Source: Janthinobacterium sp. (GTDB lineage: Bacteria > Pseudomonadota > Gammaproteobacteria > Burkholderiales > Burkholderiaceae_D). From it: a stretch of DNA of 52,378 bases. The notes beneath the pieces were generated by a model. The model worked only from the letters and a program-made list of their open reading frames with translations, did not search any database and had not been told where the DNA came from. Shown in pieces: positions 35,347 through 44,693 of the stretch; the first letter of the stretch is position 1; the number at the start of each line of letters is the position of its first letter. The translations under genes and the position numbers were made by a program. The stretch is from assembly GCF_009923995.1 (NCBI RefSeq), contig NZ_RFSK01000043.1, positions 1-52,378 on the forward strand. The letters run 5' to 3'.

Positions 35347-37464
35347 TTAAGCGGCTGGCGCTTCGTTGCCTTCGGCAGCCTTCATCGACAGTTTCAGGCG
35401 GCCGCGGTCATCCGTTTCCAGCACTTTGACGCGCACCAGCTGGCCTTCTTTCAGGTAGTCCGCCACGGCGTTGACGCGCTCGTTGGCGATCTGCGAGATG
35501 TGCAGCAAGCCGTCCTTGCCTGGCATGACTTGCACGATGGCGCCGAAGTCCAGCAATTTCAGCACGGTGCCTTCGTAGGTCTTGCCCACTTCGACGGATG
35601 CCGTCAGTTCTTCGATGCGGCGCTTGGCTTCCTGGCCGGCAGCAGCGTCGACGGAAGCGATGGTGACCACGCCTTCGTCGCTGATGTCGATCTGGGTGCC
35701 CGTCTCTTCGGTCAGCGCGCGGATCACGGCGCCGCCCTTGCCGATCACGTCACGGATTTTTTCCGGGTTGATCTTGATGGTGATCAGACGCGGTGCGAAA
35801 TCGGACAGTTCGGTTTTGACGTGCGGCATGGCTTTTTGCATTTCGCCCAGGATGTGCTCGCGGCCTTCCTTGGCTTGCGCCAGTGCCACTTGCATGATTT
35901 CCTTGGTGATGCCCATGATCTTGATGTCCATCTGCAGCGCCGTGATACCGTTGCGGGTACCGGCTACCTTGAAGTCCATGTCGCCCAGGTGATCTTCGTC
36001 GCCCAGGATGTCGGACAGCACGGCGAACTTGCCGCCTTCCTTGATCAGGCCCATGGCGATACCGGCCACGTGTTCTTTCATCGGCACGCCGGCGTCCATC
36101 AGTGCCAGGCAGCCGCCGCACACGGAAGCCATCGACGAGGAACCGTTCGATTCCGTGATTTCCGATACCAGGCGCACCGAGTAGCTGAACTCTTCAGCGG
36201 CTGGCAGGGCGGCGATCAGCGCGCGCTTTGCCAGGCGGCCGTGGCCGATTTCGCGGCGCTTCGGCGTACCGACGCGGCCCGTTTCGCCGGTGGCGAACGG
36301 AGGCATGTTGTAATGCAGCATGAACGAATCGGTGAATTCGCCCATCAGTGCATCGATCTTCTGGCTGTCGCGGGCGGTGCCCAGGGTTGCGACGACCAGC
36401 GCCTGCGTTTCGCCGCGCGTGAACAGGGCCGAACCGTGGGTGCGTGGCAGCACGCTGGTGCGGATCGAGATCGGACGCACGGTGCGCGTGTCGCGGCCGT
36501 CGATGCGTGGCTCGCCGTCCAGGATCTGCGTACGCACGATCTTCGCTTCGATGTCGAACAGGATGTTGTTCACTTCCGCGCTGTCGATCGACGCGCCGCC
36601 GTTGGCAGCCGCTTCGGCCGTCAGGTCGGCGATCACTTCCGACGTCGCCGCTTTCAGCTTGGCCGTGCGTTCCTGCTTGTCCTTGGTTTGATACGCGTCA
36701 TTGATCTTGGCGTTGGCGAAATGCGCGACGCGGGCGATCAGTACTTCGTTTTTCGGCGCAGGCGCCCATTCCACTTCCGGCTTGCCGCCGTCACGCACCA
36801 GGTCGTGAATCGCGTCGATGACGACTTTCATTTGGTCGTGGCCAAACACCACGGCGCCCAGCATGATTTCTTCGGACAGCTGCTGCGCTTCCGATTCGAC
36901 CATCAGCACGGCCGTTTCGGTACCGGCGACCACCAGGTCCATTTGCGACGTTTTCAGTTGCTGGACGGTCGGGTTCAGGATGTACTGGCCGTTGGCGTAA
37001 CCGACGCGCGCGGCGCCGATCGGGCCGTTGAAAGGCACGCCCGACACGCACAGGGCGGCCGATGCGCCGATCATGGCGGCGATGTCCGGATCGATTTCCG
37101 GGTTGACCGACAGCACGTGAATGATGACTTGCACTTCATTCAGGTAGCCTTCCGGGAACAGCGGACGGATAGGACGGTCGATCAGACGGGATGTCAGTGT
37201 TTCTTTTTCGGAAGGACGGCCTTCGCGCTTGAAAAAACCGCCCGGGATTTTACCGGCAGCATAGGTTTTTTCGACATAATCAACCGTCAAAGGGAAGAAA
37301 TCCTGGCCTGGCTTGGCATCTTTGCGTGCCACCACCGTTGCCAGAACGACGGTATCTTCGATCGACACCAGCACTGCGCCGGATGCCTGACGTGCGATTT
37401 CGCCGGTTTCCAGGGTCACTTGATGTTGACCGTACTGGAAGGTTTTCGTAACTTTGTTAAACAT
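35347..37464 (-). CDS. pnp: Polyribonucleotide nucleotidyltransferase (PNPase)
   Basis: The 705-residue 3'-5' phosphorolytic exoribonuclease of the RNA degradosome has two RNase PH domains (~1-220 and ~320-540), with phosphate-binding/catalytic segments such as [24 protein letters not shown] ([16 protein letters not shown]) and [23 protein letters not shown] domain follows (~555-610, [20 protein letters not shown]) and an S1 domain (~620-690, [13 protein letters not shown]). Standard length. It is 233 bases downstream of rpsO, as in many bacteria. Confidence 0.97.
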   Translation of the reverse strand: MFNKVTKTFQYGQHQVTLETGEIARQASGAVLVSIEDTVVLATVVARKDAKPGQDFFPLTVDYVEKTYAAGKIPGGFFKREGRPSEKETLTSRLIDRPIRPLFPEGYLNEVQVIIHVLSVNPEIDPDIAAMIGASAALCVSGVPFNGPIGAARVGYANGQYILNPTVQQLKTSQMDLVVAGTETAVLMVESEAQQLSEEIMLGAVVFGHDQMKVVIDAIHDLVRDGGKPEVEWAPAPKNEVLIARVAHFANAKINDAYQTKDKQERTAKLKAATSEVIADLTAEAAANGGASIDSAEVNNILFDIEAKIVRTQILDGEPRIDGRDTRTVRPISIRTSVLPRTHGSALFTRGETQALVVATLGTARDSQKIDALMGEFTDSFMLHYNMPPFATGETGRVGTPKRREIGHGRLAKRALIAALPAAEEFSYSVRLVSEITESNGSSSMASVCGGCLALMDAGVPMKEHVAGIAMGLIKEGGKFAVLSDILGDEDHLGDMDFKVAGTRNGITALQMDIKIMGITKEIMQVALAQAKEGREHILGEMQKAMPHVKTELSDFAPRLITIKINPEKIRDVIGKGGAVIRALTEETGTQIDISDEGVVTIASVDAAAGQEAKRRIEELTASVEVGKTYEGTVLKLLDFGAIVQVMPGKDGLLHISQIANERVNAVADYLKEGQLVRVKVLETDDRGRLKLSMKAAEGNEAPAA

Positions 37465-37637
37465 GGGGTATCCCTTTTCTAATTGCCGACAGATTTTCAG
37501 GGGCTGTCGTTCACCTCACCACAGGCGGCGTAAAAATGCTGCCTTTACTTGTTACCACCTTTGCTACATTGCTTCTAAAACATGAAATCAGCAAGAGAAT
37601 ACGTCACTTGCCGACATAAATCCGGAATTCAAATGAC

Positions 37638-37672
37638 AAAATGCCCGCGTCAGCGAACTGGCGCAGGCATTT
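37638..37672 (-). terminator. rpsO-pnp intercistronic hairpin
   Basis: The stem AAATGCC-CGCG / GCGC-AGGCATT is followed on the minus strand by TTTTGTCATTT. It may terminate part of rpsO transcription or serve as the processing hairpin between rpsO and pnp, as RNase III does in E. coli. Confidence 0.6.
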
Positions 37673-37697
37673 CTGTATAAACCTTGTACGGCAAAAA

Positions 37698-37967
37698 TTA
37701 CTTGCGCAGACCAAGTTTAGCGATCAGGTCGCGATAACGGGTAGCGTCTTTAGCCTTCAGGTAGGACAACAGGCTCTTACGACGGTTGACCATCATGATC
37801 AGGCCGCGGCGGGAGTGGTGGTCTTTCGAGTGGGCTTTGAAGTGGCCGTTCAGTTCGTTGATGCGAGCCGTCAGCAGTGCAACTTGCACTTCAGGGGAGC
37901 CGGTGTCGTTTTGACCACGTGCGTTGTCCGCGATGATAGCGGCTTTGTTGATGTTTTCTACTGTCAT
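37698..37967 (-). CDS. rpsO: 30S ribosomal protein S15
   Basis: The 89-residue primary-binding ribosomal protein contacts 16S rRNA and S6/S18. Signatures: [40 protein letters not shown] and [13 protein letters not shown]. The start [11 protein letters not shown] at 37967 has AAAGGTTTATC upstream; a longer frame is not needed. S15 often represses its own mRNA; no structure was checked for this. Confidence 0.97.
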   Translation of the reverse strand: MTVENINKAAIIADNARGQNDTGSPEVQVALLTARINELNGHFKAHSKDHHSRRGLIMMVNRRKSLLSYLKAKDATRYRDLIAKLGLRK

Positions 37968-38023
37968 GATAAACCTTTCACATGCGGTGCACAGAGTCTG
38001 AACCCTATCCACCGTGAACTACG

Positions 38024-38051
38024 ATTATTAAAATACTGGCCGTGCTTCCAA
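38024..38051 (-). promoter_or_regulatory. Candidate rpsO promoter
   Basis: On the minus strand TTGGAA (38046-38051) and AATAAT (38024-38029) are 16 bases apart, giving a leader of about 50 bases to the rpsO start. A moderate match to sigma-70. Confidence 0.35.
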
Positions 38052-38072
38052 CCAGACGCGCAAGTATATCGG

Positions 38073-38108
38073 AAAAAAGCCCGCCTGTATCCTGCCGTGC
38101 GGGCTTTT
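38073..38108. terminator. Orphan terminator hairpin between rpsO and the lipoprotein gene
   Basis: The stem GCCCGC / GCGGGC has A-run and T-run on its two sides and so could terminate in either direction. No gene ends here. It sits 44 bases before the lipoprotein start and could act as a leader attenuator or an insulator between divergent promoters. Confidence 0.65.
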
Positions 38109-38151
38109 CTCGGCGCATGATAGGATTTTCCTGCATTTCAGGAGGATAAAC

Positions 38152-38649
38152 ATGAAAAACATGCTCAAATTAGCAACACCACTGCTGCTGACCTTGCTGG
38201 CCGGCTGCGCCAGCTGGAACGTCCCGCCGCCGCTGCCGGGCGAATCGCGCGCCGCCGTGGAGGCGCGCCTGGGCCGCCCGACGAATGTCTACCAGCTACC
38301 CACGGGAACGGAACTGGAATACGCCACGGGGCCGTATGGCCAGGCCACCTACATGGCCCGCTTCGGCCCCGACGAGAAGTTAATTTCTTACGAGCAAGTG
38401 CTCGACGCGCCGGGCTTTGCACGCATCAAGGTGGGCGTCTCGACGCAGCAGGACGTGCTGCACCTCCTGGGCCGCCCGGCGGAAAAGTCCTACCTGGCCA
38501 TCCCGAAACTGCAGGTCTGGTCCTACCGCTACAAGGAATCGGGCGTCTGGAATTCCATGATGCACGTGCATTTCGACCAGGACGGCATCGTGCGCATGAT
38601 GCTCAACGGGCCCGACCCGGACAAGGAGGAGCGGCGCTTCTTCCGCTGA
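38152..38649 (+). CDS. BamE/SmpA-like lipoprotein
   Basis: The 165-residue lipoprotein has a signal peptide ending in the lipobox LAGC (Cys ~19). Two BamE-like modules follow (~30-75 and ~95-145), each with a GESRAAVEARLGRPTNVYQL- or GVSTQQDVLHLLGRPAEKSY-like start, found in outer membrane assembly factors and inhibitor-like proteins. Unlike BamE itself it has two such modules. The ribosome site AGGAGGATAAAC is strong. It is convergent with leuA, with palindrome C between. Confidence 0.8.
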   Translation: MKNMLKLATPLLLTLLAGCASWNVPPPLPGESRAAVEARLGRPTNVYQLPTGTELEYATGPYGQATYMARFGPDEKLISYEQVLDAPGFARIKVGVSTQQDVLHLLGRPAEKSYLAIPKLQVWSYRYKESGVWNSMMHVHFDQDGIVRMMLNGPDPDKEERRFFR

Positions 38650-38664
38650 CATATGACCGGCGCA

Positions 38665-38740
38665 GCGGCGCATGACGACACCGTAGCGGGCGGCAGCGAT
38701 TTGCGGCCGAGGAGCACCTGGCTTGAATCCGGCGGCGCGT
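38665..38740. repeat. 3'-end palindromic repeat, copy C (degenerate)
   Basis: The left arm is well conserved: GACACCGTAGCGGGCGGCAG then CGATTTGCGGCCGAGGAGC, the same order as in copies A and D. The right arm, which abuts the leuA stop, is degenerate. It lies between convergent genes. Confidence 0.6.
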
Positions 38741-40285
38741 CTACGGCTGCGGGTCGATGCGCTCATCCTTCGCGTGCAGCTTGTTGAGCGCCGACAGATA
38801 CGCCTTGGCCGAGGCGACGATGATGTCCGGGTCGGCGCCCACGCCGTTGACGATGCGTCCGTCGCGCGACAGGCGCATCGTCACTTCGCCCTGCGACTGC
38901 GTGCCCGTGCTGATGGCATTGACGGAGAACAAGACCAGTTCCGCACCGCTGGCGGCCGCGCTTTCGATGGCATTGACGGTGGCATCGACGGGGCCGTCGC
39001 CCTCCCCTTCGCAGCTGCGCTGCGCGCCGCCGACGAGAAACTCCACGCGGGCGCGCGGCACGGCGCCCGTCGTCGACTGCTGCGTCAGTGAAATAAAACG
39101 GTAGTGCTCACTCTCCTGCGCCTGCTGTTCCTCGCTGACGAGGGCCATGATGTCCTCGTCGAAAATCTCGGATTTGCGGTCGGCCAGCTCCTTGAAGCGG
39201 ATGAAGGCGGCGTTCACTTCCGCCTCCGATTCCAGGGCGATGCCCAGCTCGTGCAGGCGCTGCTTGAAGGCGTTGCGGCCCGAGAGTTTTCCCAGCACGA
39301 TCTTGTTCGCCGTCCAGCCCACGTCCTCGGCGCGCATGATTTCATACGTTTCCCGCGCCTTTAATATGCCGTCCTGGTGGATGCCGGACGCGTGCGCGAA
39401 GGCATTCGCCCCGACGACGGCCTTGTTCGGCTGCACGGCAAAGCCCGTGATCTGCGACACCATCTTGGATGCCGCCACGATTTGCGTCGTATCGATGCCC
39501 ACCGTCAGGTTGTAATAGGCGGCGCGCGTGCGCAGGGCCATCACCACTTCTTCCAGCGCCGTGTTGCCGGCCCGCTCGCCCAGGCCATTGATGGTGCACT
39601 CGATCTGCCGCGCGCCGCCGATCATGGCGCCGGCCAGGGAATTGGCCACGGCCAGGCCCAGGTCGTTATGACAATGGACAGACCAGATGGCTTTATCCGC
39701 ATTCGGGATGCGTTCGCGCAAGCGCTTGATGGTATTGCCGAAGATCTCGGGCACGGCGTAGCCCACCGTGTCGGGGAAGTTGATGGTGGTGGCGCCCTCG
39801 GCGATGACGGCTTCGAGCACGCGGCACAGGAAATCCTCGTCGGAGCGGCTGCCGTCTTCGGGGCTGAATTCGATATCGTCCGTGAACTGGCGCGCGTAGC
39901 GCACGGCGTTCTGCGCCTGCAATAGAACTTGCTCGGGCGTCATGCGCAGCTTCATCTGCATGTGCAGGGGCGAGGTGGCGATGAAAGTGTGGATGCGCTT
40001 GCGTTCGGCCGGCTGCAGGGCTTCGGCGGCGCGGGCGATGTCGCGGTCGTTGGCGCGCGACAGCGAGCAGATGGTCGATTCGCGCACGGCGCCGGCGATC
40101 GCCCGGATCGACTCGAAGTCGCCCTGCGAGGCGGCGGCGAAGCCCGCCTCGATCACGTCGACCTTCATGCGCTCGAGCTGCCGGGCGATGCGCAGCTTTT
40201 CCTCGCGCGTCATGGAAGCGCCCGGCGATTGCTCGCCGTCGCGCAGGGTGGTGTCAAAAATGATGAGCCGGTTGCTGTTTGTCAT
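38741..40285 (-). CDS. leuA: 2-isopropylmalate synthase
   Basis: The 514-residue enzyme commits to leucine synthesis by joining acetyl-CoA and 2-ketoisovalerate. Catalytic metal site: [15 protein letters not shown] (~11) and [15 protein letters not shown] (~200), with [18 protein letters not shown] (~235). The C-terminal regulatory domain (~390-514), the site of leucine feedback, is present. The start [15 protein letters not shown] was chosen; a longer frame continues into the pssA shadow. It lies 47 bases after pssA and probably shares its transcript. Confidence 0.96.
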   Translation of the reverse strand: MTNSNRLIIFDTTLRDGEQSPGASMTREEKLRIARQLERMKVDVIEAGFAAASQGDFESIRAIAGAVRESTICSLSRANDRDIARAAEALQPAERKRIHTFIATSPLHMQMKLRMTPEQVLLQAQNAVRYARQFTDDIEFSPEDGSRSDEDFLCRVLEAVIAEGATTINFPDTVGYAVPEIFGNTIKRLRERIPNADKAIWSVHCHNDLGLAVANSLAGAMIGGARQIECTINGLGERAGNTALEEVVMALRTRAAYYNLTVGIDTTQIVAASKMVSQITGFAVQPNKAVVGANAFAHASGIHQDGILKARETYEIMRAEDVGWTANKIVLGKLSGRNAFKQRLHELGIALESEAEVNAAFIRFKELADRKSEIFDEDIMALVSEEQQAQESEHYRFISLTQQSTTGAVPRARVEFLVGGAQRSCEGEGDGPVDATVNAIESAAASGAELVLFSVNAISTGTQSQGEVTMRLSRDGRIVNGVGADPDIIVASAKAYLSALNKLHAKDERIDPQP

Positions 40286-40332
40286 GGCTGCTCCTCGCTG
40301 GTGGAAAGAAGTGGCTACCGGCCCGGGGGTTG

Positions 40333-41184
40333 TCAGTGCTCCGGGTCCGTCTGGATGATGCTGACGGGCTTGCCCTTCGCCATGCGCCAGAAGAACACGG
40401 CATAGCCGGACAGGCCATAGGTCACAAAGATGGGGAACAGCACTTTCGGCGGGTCGATGGAAATGAGCGCAAAGAACAGTGCCAGCAGGAATACGACGAT
40501 GAAGGGCACGGACTTGCGGAAATTGACATCCTTGAAGCTGTAGAACGGCACGTTGGTGACCATGGTCAGGCCCGCGAACAGGGCGATCGTCCACGATACC
40601 CAGGCCAGCTGGTTGCCGGCGAATTCGAGGTCGTTCATCAGCAGGATGAAGCCGGCCACCATGGCCGCCGCCGCCGGGCTGGGCAAGCCCTGGAAGAAGC
40701 GCTTGTCGACGACGGCGATGTTCGTGTTGAAGCGGGCCAGGCGCAGGGCGGCGCCGGCGCAGTAGACGAAGGCGGCCAGCCAGCCCAGCTTGCCCATGCC
40801 GCGCAGCGACCATTCATAGATCACCAGCGCCGGCGCGGCGCCAAAGGACACCATGTCGGACAGGCTGTCGTACTGGGCGCCGAATTCGCTCTGCGTATTC
40901 GTCAGGCGCGCGATGCGGCCGTCGAGGCCGTCGAGGATCATGGCGATGAAGATGGCCCAGGCCGCGTGTTCGAATTTCTGGTTCATGGCCATGACGATGG
41001 CGTAGAAGCCGCAGAACAGGGCTGCCGTCGTGAAGGCATTCGGCAACAGATAGATGCCGCGGCGGCGCAAGGTTTTCTTGCCCGCGCCATCGGCCACCGG
41101 CTGGCGCACGAATTTGCTGAAGCGGGAAGCTTTGGATGCTGCGGGGGTGCCGTTCTTGCCTCTACGACGGGGGAAGTTTGCCAT
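40333..41184 (-). CDS. pssA: CDP-diacylglycerol-serine O-phosphatidyltransferase
   Basis: The 283-residue membrane enzyme makes phosphatidylserine from CDP-diacylglycerol and serine. The CDP-alcohol signature D-G-x2-D-G-x2-A-R-x8-G-x3-D-x3-D is complete in [18 protein letters not shown] followed by AQYDSLSD (~85-110). About eight hydrophobic segments follow. A 40-residue basic N-terminus precedes the first helix. It lies upstream of leuA, as in other betaproteobacteria, but no psd gene is present in the window. Confidence 0.93.
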   Translation of the reverse strand: MANFPRRRGKNGTPAASKASRFSKFVRQPVADGAGKKTLRRRGIYLLPNAFTTAALFCGFYAIVMAMNQKFEHAAWAIFIAMILDGLDGRIARLTNTQSEFGAQYDSLSDMVSFGAAPALVIYEWSLRGMGKLGWLAAFVYCAGAALRLARFNTNIAVVDKRFFQGLPSPAAAAMVAGFILLMNDLEFAGNQLAWVSWTIALFAGLTMVTNVPFYSFKDVNFRKSVPFIVVFLLALFFALISIDPPKVLFPIFVTYGLSGYAVFFWRMAKGKPVSIIQTDPEH

Positions 41185-41226
41185 GTTGTTCCATATCTTG
41201 TGTACTGCGGGGTATCGGTGCCAGAT

Positions 41227-41275
41227 GGCGGGCGCATGGCGACTACGTCATGCGCCCGCCGCTGTTGCCATTATA
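41227..41275 (-). promoter_or_regulatory. pssA -10 element and 5' leader hairpin
   Basis: TATAAT reads on the minus strand at 41270-41275; the -35 is weak. Just downstream is a perfect 11-base stem, GGCGGGCGCAT / ATGCGCCCGCC (41227-41260), at the very 5' end of the predicted mRNA. It has no T-run and so is not a normal terminator; it may stabilise the messenger or be an operator. Confidence 0.4.
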
Positions 41276-41340
41276 GAGGAGCCACCGCCAAAGAAAAGTG
41301 CGATGGAGCAAGCTTGGCAACGTTGAGGCCATTCACAGGA

Positions 41341-42096
41341 TCACTTGAACTTGATTTTTGCCACCAGCCCCATGTTCAAGGTGGTTTCGCCCGGCTCGAA
41401 GCTCGGTTCGGCCACCTGGCTGCCGCCATACGCCATCGTATCGGCGCTCATGGCGCGCGCGCCGGTCACGTTGACGCGCTGTGCATAGTTGCCCGACCCT
41501 TCGAAATCGATGGTATCGATGACGGCGTCATTGACGCTTCGGCCCATGGCGCCGGCGATGGCCGCCACGCGCTCGTTCAGGTTCCGGTAGGCGGCAGCGA
41601 TGCGTTCATCGTCGAGCTTGCGGATGGTGGCGGGCGCCAGGCCGAAATTGAGGCGGTTCAGGGTCAGCACGCCTTGCGCGGCCGATACCGTTTTCGGCAA
41701 GGCGGCCAGATTGGTCGTCGTTACCTGCAGGTACTGGCCTACGCGCCAGCCCGTCGGCACGCGCGGCTTGGCGACGCTGCCTGGCGGCAAGGGTGCCGTT
41801 TCCGGGTAGACGGCATACGTGTAGTAGCCCTGGGTCTTGAGCACGGCTTGCGGGTCGGCCTTCTTGACGATGGCCACGCCCTGGTTCATCTTCTGGTTCA
41901 CGCGCGAGGCGGCGGCGGCCTTGTCCTTGTCCTGCTCTTCGATGGCCAGGGTGACGGTCACCTGGTCGTTCGCATGCACCACTTCGCCGTTCGCCGGCAC
42001 CACCACGAGGGTGCCGGACGTGGGCAAGGCTTGGGCCTGGGCGCTCAGGGCAAGGGTCGCGACGGCCGCAGCCAGCATCGATTTCATGACGGTCAT
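41341..42096 (-). CDS. SIMPL-domain (DUF541) exported protein, paralogue 1
   Basis: The 251-residue protein has a signal peptide ending near LSAQAQA. The SIMPL/DUF541 domain covers most of it, with GTLVVVPANGEVVHANDQVT, ASRVNQKMNQGVAIVKKAD, GYYTYAVYPE and WRVGQYLQVTTTNLAAL. These proteins are found in periplasm or outer envelope; some E. coli homologues help in oxidative stress, but the biochemical role is unclear. The ATG at 42096 is preceded by TAGGAGAAATAA. It is a close duplicate of the next gene. Confidence 0.85.
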   Translation of the reverse strand: MTVMKSMLAAAVATLALSAQAQALPTSGTLVVVPANGEVVHANDQVTVTLAIEEQDKDKAAAASRVNQKMNQGVAIVKKADPQAVLKTQGYYTYAVYPETAPLPPGSVAKPRVPTGWRVGQYLQVTTTNLAALPKTVSAAQGVLTLNRLNFGLAPATIRKLDDERIAAAYRNLNERVAAIAGAMGRSVNDAVIDTIDFEGSGNYAQRVNVTGARAMSADTMAYGGSQVAEPSFEPGETTLNMGLVAKIKFK

Positions 42097-42128
42097 TTAT
42101 TTCTCCTAGGGAATTTTTACGAAACGCA

Positions 42129-42172
42129 TGCCGCGCCCGGTACAAGCGGCAGCGGCATGGCTTTTTAGCTGG
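42129..42172. repeat. Hairpin between the two SIMPL genes
   Basis: GCATGCCGC and GCGGCATGGC form a stem followed on the plus strand by TTTTTAG. On the minus strand, where the genes lie, the following bases are only partly T-rich. It may be a weak terminator after paralogue 2. Confidence 0.4.
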
Positions 42173-42268
42173 GTATTCTAGCGCGGGGAAGTTTGCTATG
42201 TCGCAAGGATCACGGCACCGCGCCGCCGCGGCCGCATGGAGCGGCGCGCGGGAAAGGTCACACGGGCA

Positions 42269-43024
42269 TTACTTGAATTTCACCTTGCCGACGACACGCA
42301 TGTCGAGCGTCGTTTCGCCCGGTTCGAAGCTCGGTTCGGCGACGGCGCTGTCGTCCGACATCTTGGCGCTGCGCATCATCATGGGGGCGGCGGCAGGACG
42401 GCTTTCGTTGGCATAGTTGCCCGAACCTTCGAAGTCCACCGTATCGAGCACGGCCTCCGACACGTTGCGGCCCATGGCCTTGGCGATGGCGGCCACGCGT
42501 TCATTGAGGTTTTTATACGTGGCGGCGATGCGCTCATCGTCGAGCTTGCGGATGGTTTCCGGCTTCAGGCCGAAGTTCAAGCCGTTCAGGGTCAGCACGC
42601 CTTGCGCAGCGGACACGGTTTTCGGCAAGGCCGTCAGGTTGGCCGTCGTCACTTCCAGGTACTGGCCCACGCGCCAGGCCGTCGGCAGGCGGGGCTTGGC
42701 CACGGCGCCGGCCGGCAGCGGACGCTCTTCCGGGTACACGGGATAGGTGTAGTAGCCATACGATTTCAGTGCGGCATTCGGGTCTGCCTGCTTGACGATG
42801 GCGATGCCCTTGTTCATCTTCTGGTTGACTCTCGACGCGGCGGCAGCCTTGTCCTTGTCCTGTTCTTCGACGGCCAGGGTGGCGACGACCTGGTCATTGA
42901 CATGCTTGACTTCGCCAAACGCGGGAACGACCACCAGGGTGCCGGTGGTCGGCAAGGTTTGGGCTTGAGCGCTCAGGGCAACGGTGGCTGCGGCGGCAAC
43001 AAGGACGGATTTCATCACGGTCAT
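42269..43024 (-). CDS. SIMPL-domain (DUF541) exported protein, paralogue 2
   Basis: The 251-residue protein is aligned end to end with paralogue 1 with no length change, roughly seventy percent identical by eye (WRVGQYLEVTTANLTALPKT, ASRVNQKMNKGIAIVKQAD, IRKLDDERIAATYKNLNERV). The main divergence is in a short region near the C-terminus (ESRPAAAPMMMRSAKMSDDS). It has the same signal peptide and ribosome site (CCTAGGAG). A tandem duplication; the two likely have overlapping roles. Confidence 0.85.
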   Translation of the reverse strand: MTVMKSVLVAAAATVALSAQAQTLPTTGTLVVVPAFGEVKHVNDQVVATLAVEEQDKDKAAAASRVNQKMNKGIAIVKQADPNAALKSYGYYTYPVYPEERPLPAGAVAKPRLPTAWRVGQYLEVTTANLTALPKTVSAAQGVLTLNGLNFGLKPETIRKLDDERIAATYKNLNERVAAIAKAMGRNVSEAVLDTVDFEGSGNYANESRPAAAPMMMRSAKMSDDSAVAEPSFEPGETTLDMRVVGKVKFK

Positions 43025-43223
43025 GGGGGTACTCCTAGGTGGTTAATATGGCTGACAGCAAGGAAGGGGGCGGCATGCGCCGCCTCGTTCGCTTGAGAAA
43101 CTTGTCAAACTGTGTAGATTCTAACGCCTCACAAATTCCCGTGGCGCAAATTAACAAATCGTCACAAAATGCGCCAGCCAGTCACATCTGCTCACATTTT
43201 AATAACAACGTTATTTTATATAA

Positions 43224-43237
43224 CATTGATATCAATG
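43224..43237. promoter_or_regulatory. Palindrome CATTGATATCAATG
   Basis: A perfect 14-base palindrome overlaps the MFS stop codon. It contains the CATTGAT half-site also found in the inverted repeat in front of the alpha/beta hydrolase gene (45720-45748). It may be a regulator site for the SIMPL gene downstream. Confidence 0.35.
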
Positions 43238-44470
43238 TCCCGCGACCACGCCGCCGCTGCGGCGGCCCGGCTTGAAACTGTAGCGGCGTGCGCGCCAGGC
43301 GATGGCCAGCGCCACCAGCAGCAGGGCCAGCATGGCCCACGGAAAGGACGCTGCGCCATAGCCATCGAGCAGCATGCCGCCCGCCAGGCCGCCGCCCGCG
43401 ATGGCCACGTTCCAGATGGTCGCCACCATGGCCTGCGCCACGTCCATGCCGTCGCCGGCCGCGTCCGCCGACGCCGTCTGCAGCAGGGTGCCCGCGCCGC
43501 CAAAGGTGATGCCCCAGATGGCCATGCTGGCATAGATGACGGCCGGCGACTCCATGGCCAGCCCCAGCGCCACCACCACGAGGGCAAACGCGGCGATGCA
43601 GCCCAGCACCAGGGTACGCAGCCAGCGGTCGATCAGCTGGCTGACCAGCCAGATGCCGGCCAGCGATCCGACGCCATACACGAGCAGCACGAGGTCGACG
43701 CGCGGACGCAGGCCGGACGGGGCCAGGAAAGGCGCGATATAGGTATATAAAATGTTATGCGCCAGCATCCACGCCACGATGACGGCCAGGATGGGCCGCA
43801 CGCCCGGCGTCATGAACACTTGCCGGATGGAAAGGCGCTCGCCATTCTTTTGCCCCGGATAGTCGGGCACGGCCAGCAATACCCAGGCGATCAGCACCAC
43901 GGCCAGTCCCGACATGATGCCGAAGATGCTGCGCCAGCCCAGCACGCCACCCATCAGGGTACCCAGGGGCACGCCCAGCGACAGGGCCAGCGGCGTGCCG
44001 ATCATGGCAATGGCCATCGCCCTGCCCTGCTGTTCCACGGACACCATGCGGCGCGCATAGCCGGCCATCAGCCCCCAGGCCAGCCCGGCGGCCATGCCGG
44101 CCAGGAAACGGGAAACGAGGGTAAGGAGGTAATGCGGCGACAGGGCCGTCACCGTATTGAACACCAGGAAGCCGCCGATGGCCAGCAGCAGCACGTTGCG
44201 CCGGCGCCAGCCGCTCGTCAGCGCCGTGAGGGGAATGGCCGTCAGGATGGAACCGATGGCGTAGACGGTCACGAGCTGGCCCGTCATGACTTCGGAAATG
44301 CCCAGGCCCTGGGCGATCTGCGGCAGCAGGCCGGCCGGCAAGGTTTCCGTCAGGATGGCGATAAAACTCGTCATGGCCAGGGCCAGCAAGGCCAGGACGG
44401 GAAGGCGTTGAGGAATGGGCGCTGCAACAGCGGCCGATGGCGGCACTGTGGCGGTAAAACGGTCAGTCAT
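43232..44470 (-). CDS. MFS transporter, DHA1/AraJ-type
   Basis: The 412-residue inner membrane transporter has twelve predicted segments. Signatures: SFIAILTETLPAGLLPQIAQ in helix 1, SGWRRRNVLL after helix 2 (motif A, degenerate), and MIGTPLALSLGVPLGTLMGG in helix 5. It resembles sugar or drug efflux proteins; substrate unknown. The gene lies between the SIMPL pair and the hydrolase, all on the minus strand. Its promoter region includes TATATAAT at about 44605-44612 with no clear -35. It is distinct in sequence from the MFS gene at 4617. Confidence 0.87.
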   Translation of the reverse strand: MTDRFTATVPPSAAVAAPIPQRLPVLALLALAMTSFIAILTETLPAGLLPQIAQGLGISEVMTGQLVTVYAIGSILTAIPLTALTSGWRRRNVLLLAIGGFLVFNTVTALSPHYLLTLVSRFLAGMAAGLAWGLMAGYARRMVSVEQQGRAMAIAMIGTPLALSLGVPLGTLMGGVLGWRSIFGIMSGLAVVLIAWVLLAVPDYPGQKNGERLSIRQVFMTPGVRPILAVIVAWMLAHNILYTYIAPFLAPSGLRPRVDLVLLVYGVGSLAGIWLVSQLIDRWLRTLVLGCIAAFALVVVALGLAMESPAVIYASMAIWGITFGGAGTLLQTASADAAGDGMDVAQAMVATIWNVAIAGGGLAGGMLLDGYGAASFPWAMLALLLVALAIAWRARRYSFKPGRRSGGVVAGH

Positions 44471-44637
44471 AGGAGTCCTTCTGGTGGCGCAGGCGGCTCA
44501 GTAAAAAACAGCGCCTGGCGTGCTACGAAAGCGGTGATGCGCGTTGCGGTCGGCAGATACCGAAACAGATGCAGTCCATGTGAAACTGCAAAGGAAGGGC
44601 GGGATTATATAGGAGGCGGACGAAAAGCGTGCGGGCA

Positions 44638-44671
44638 AGAAAAAACCAGGTTTGCGTGCGAAACCTGGTTT
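44638..44671 (-). terminator. Rho-independent terminator of the hydrolase gene
   Basis: The stem AAACCAGGTTT / AAACCTGGTTT is followed on the minus strand by TTTTTTC. It lies 23 bases past the hydrolase stop. Confidence 0.85.
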
Positions 44672-44693
44672 CCGGTACCGCCGCGGCCGCGCC

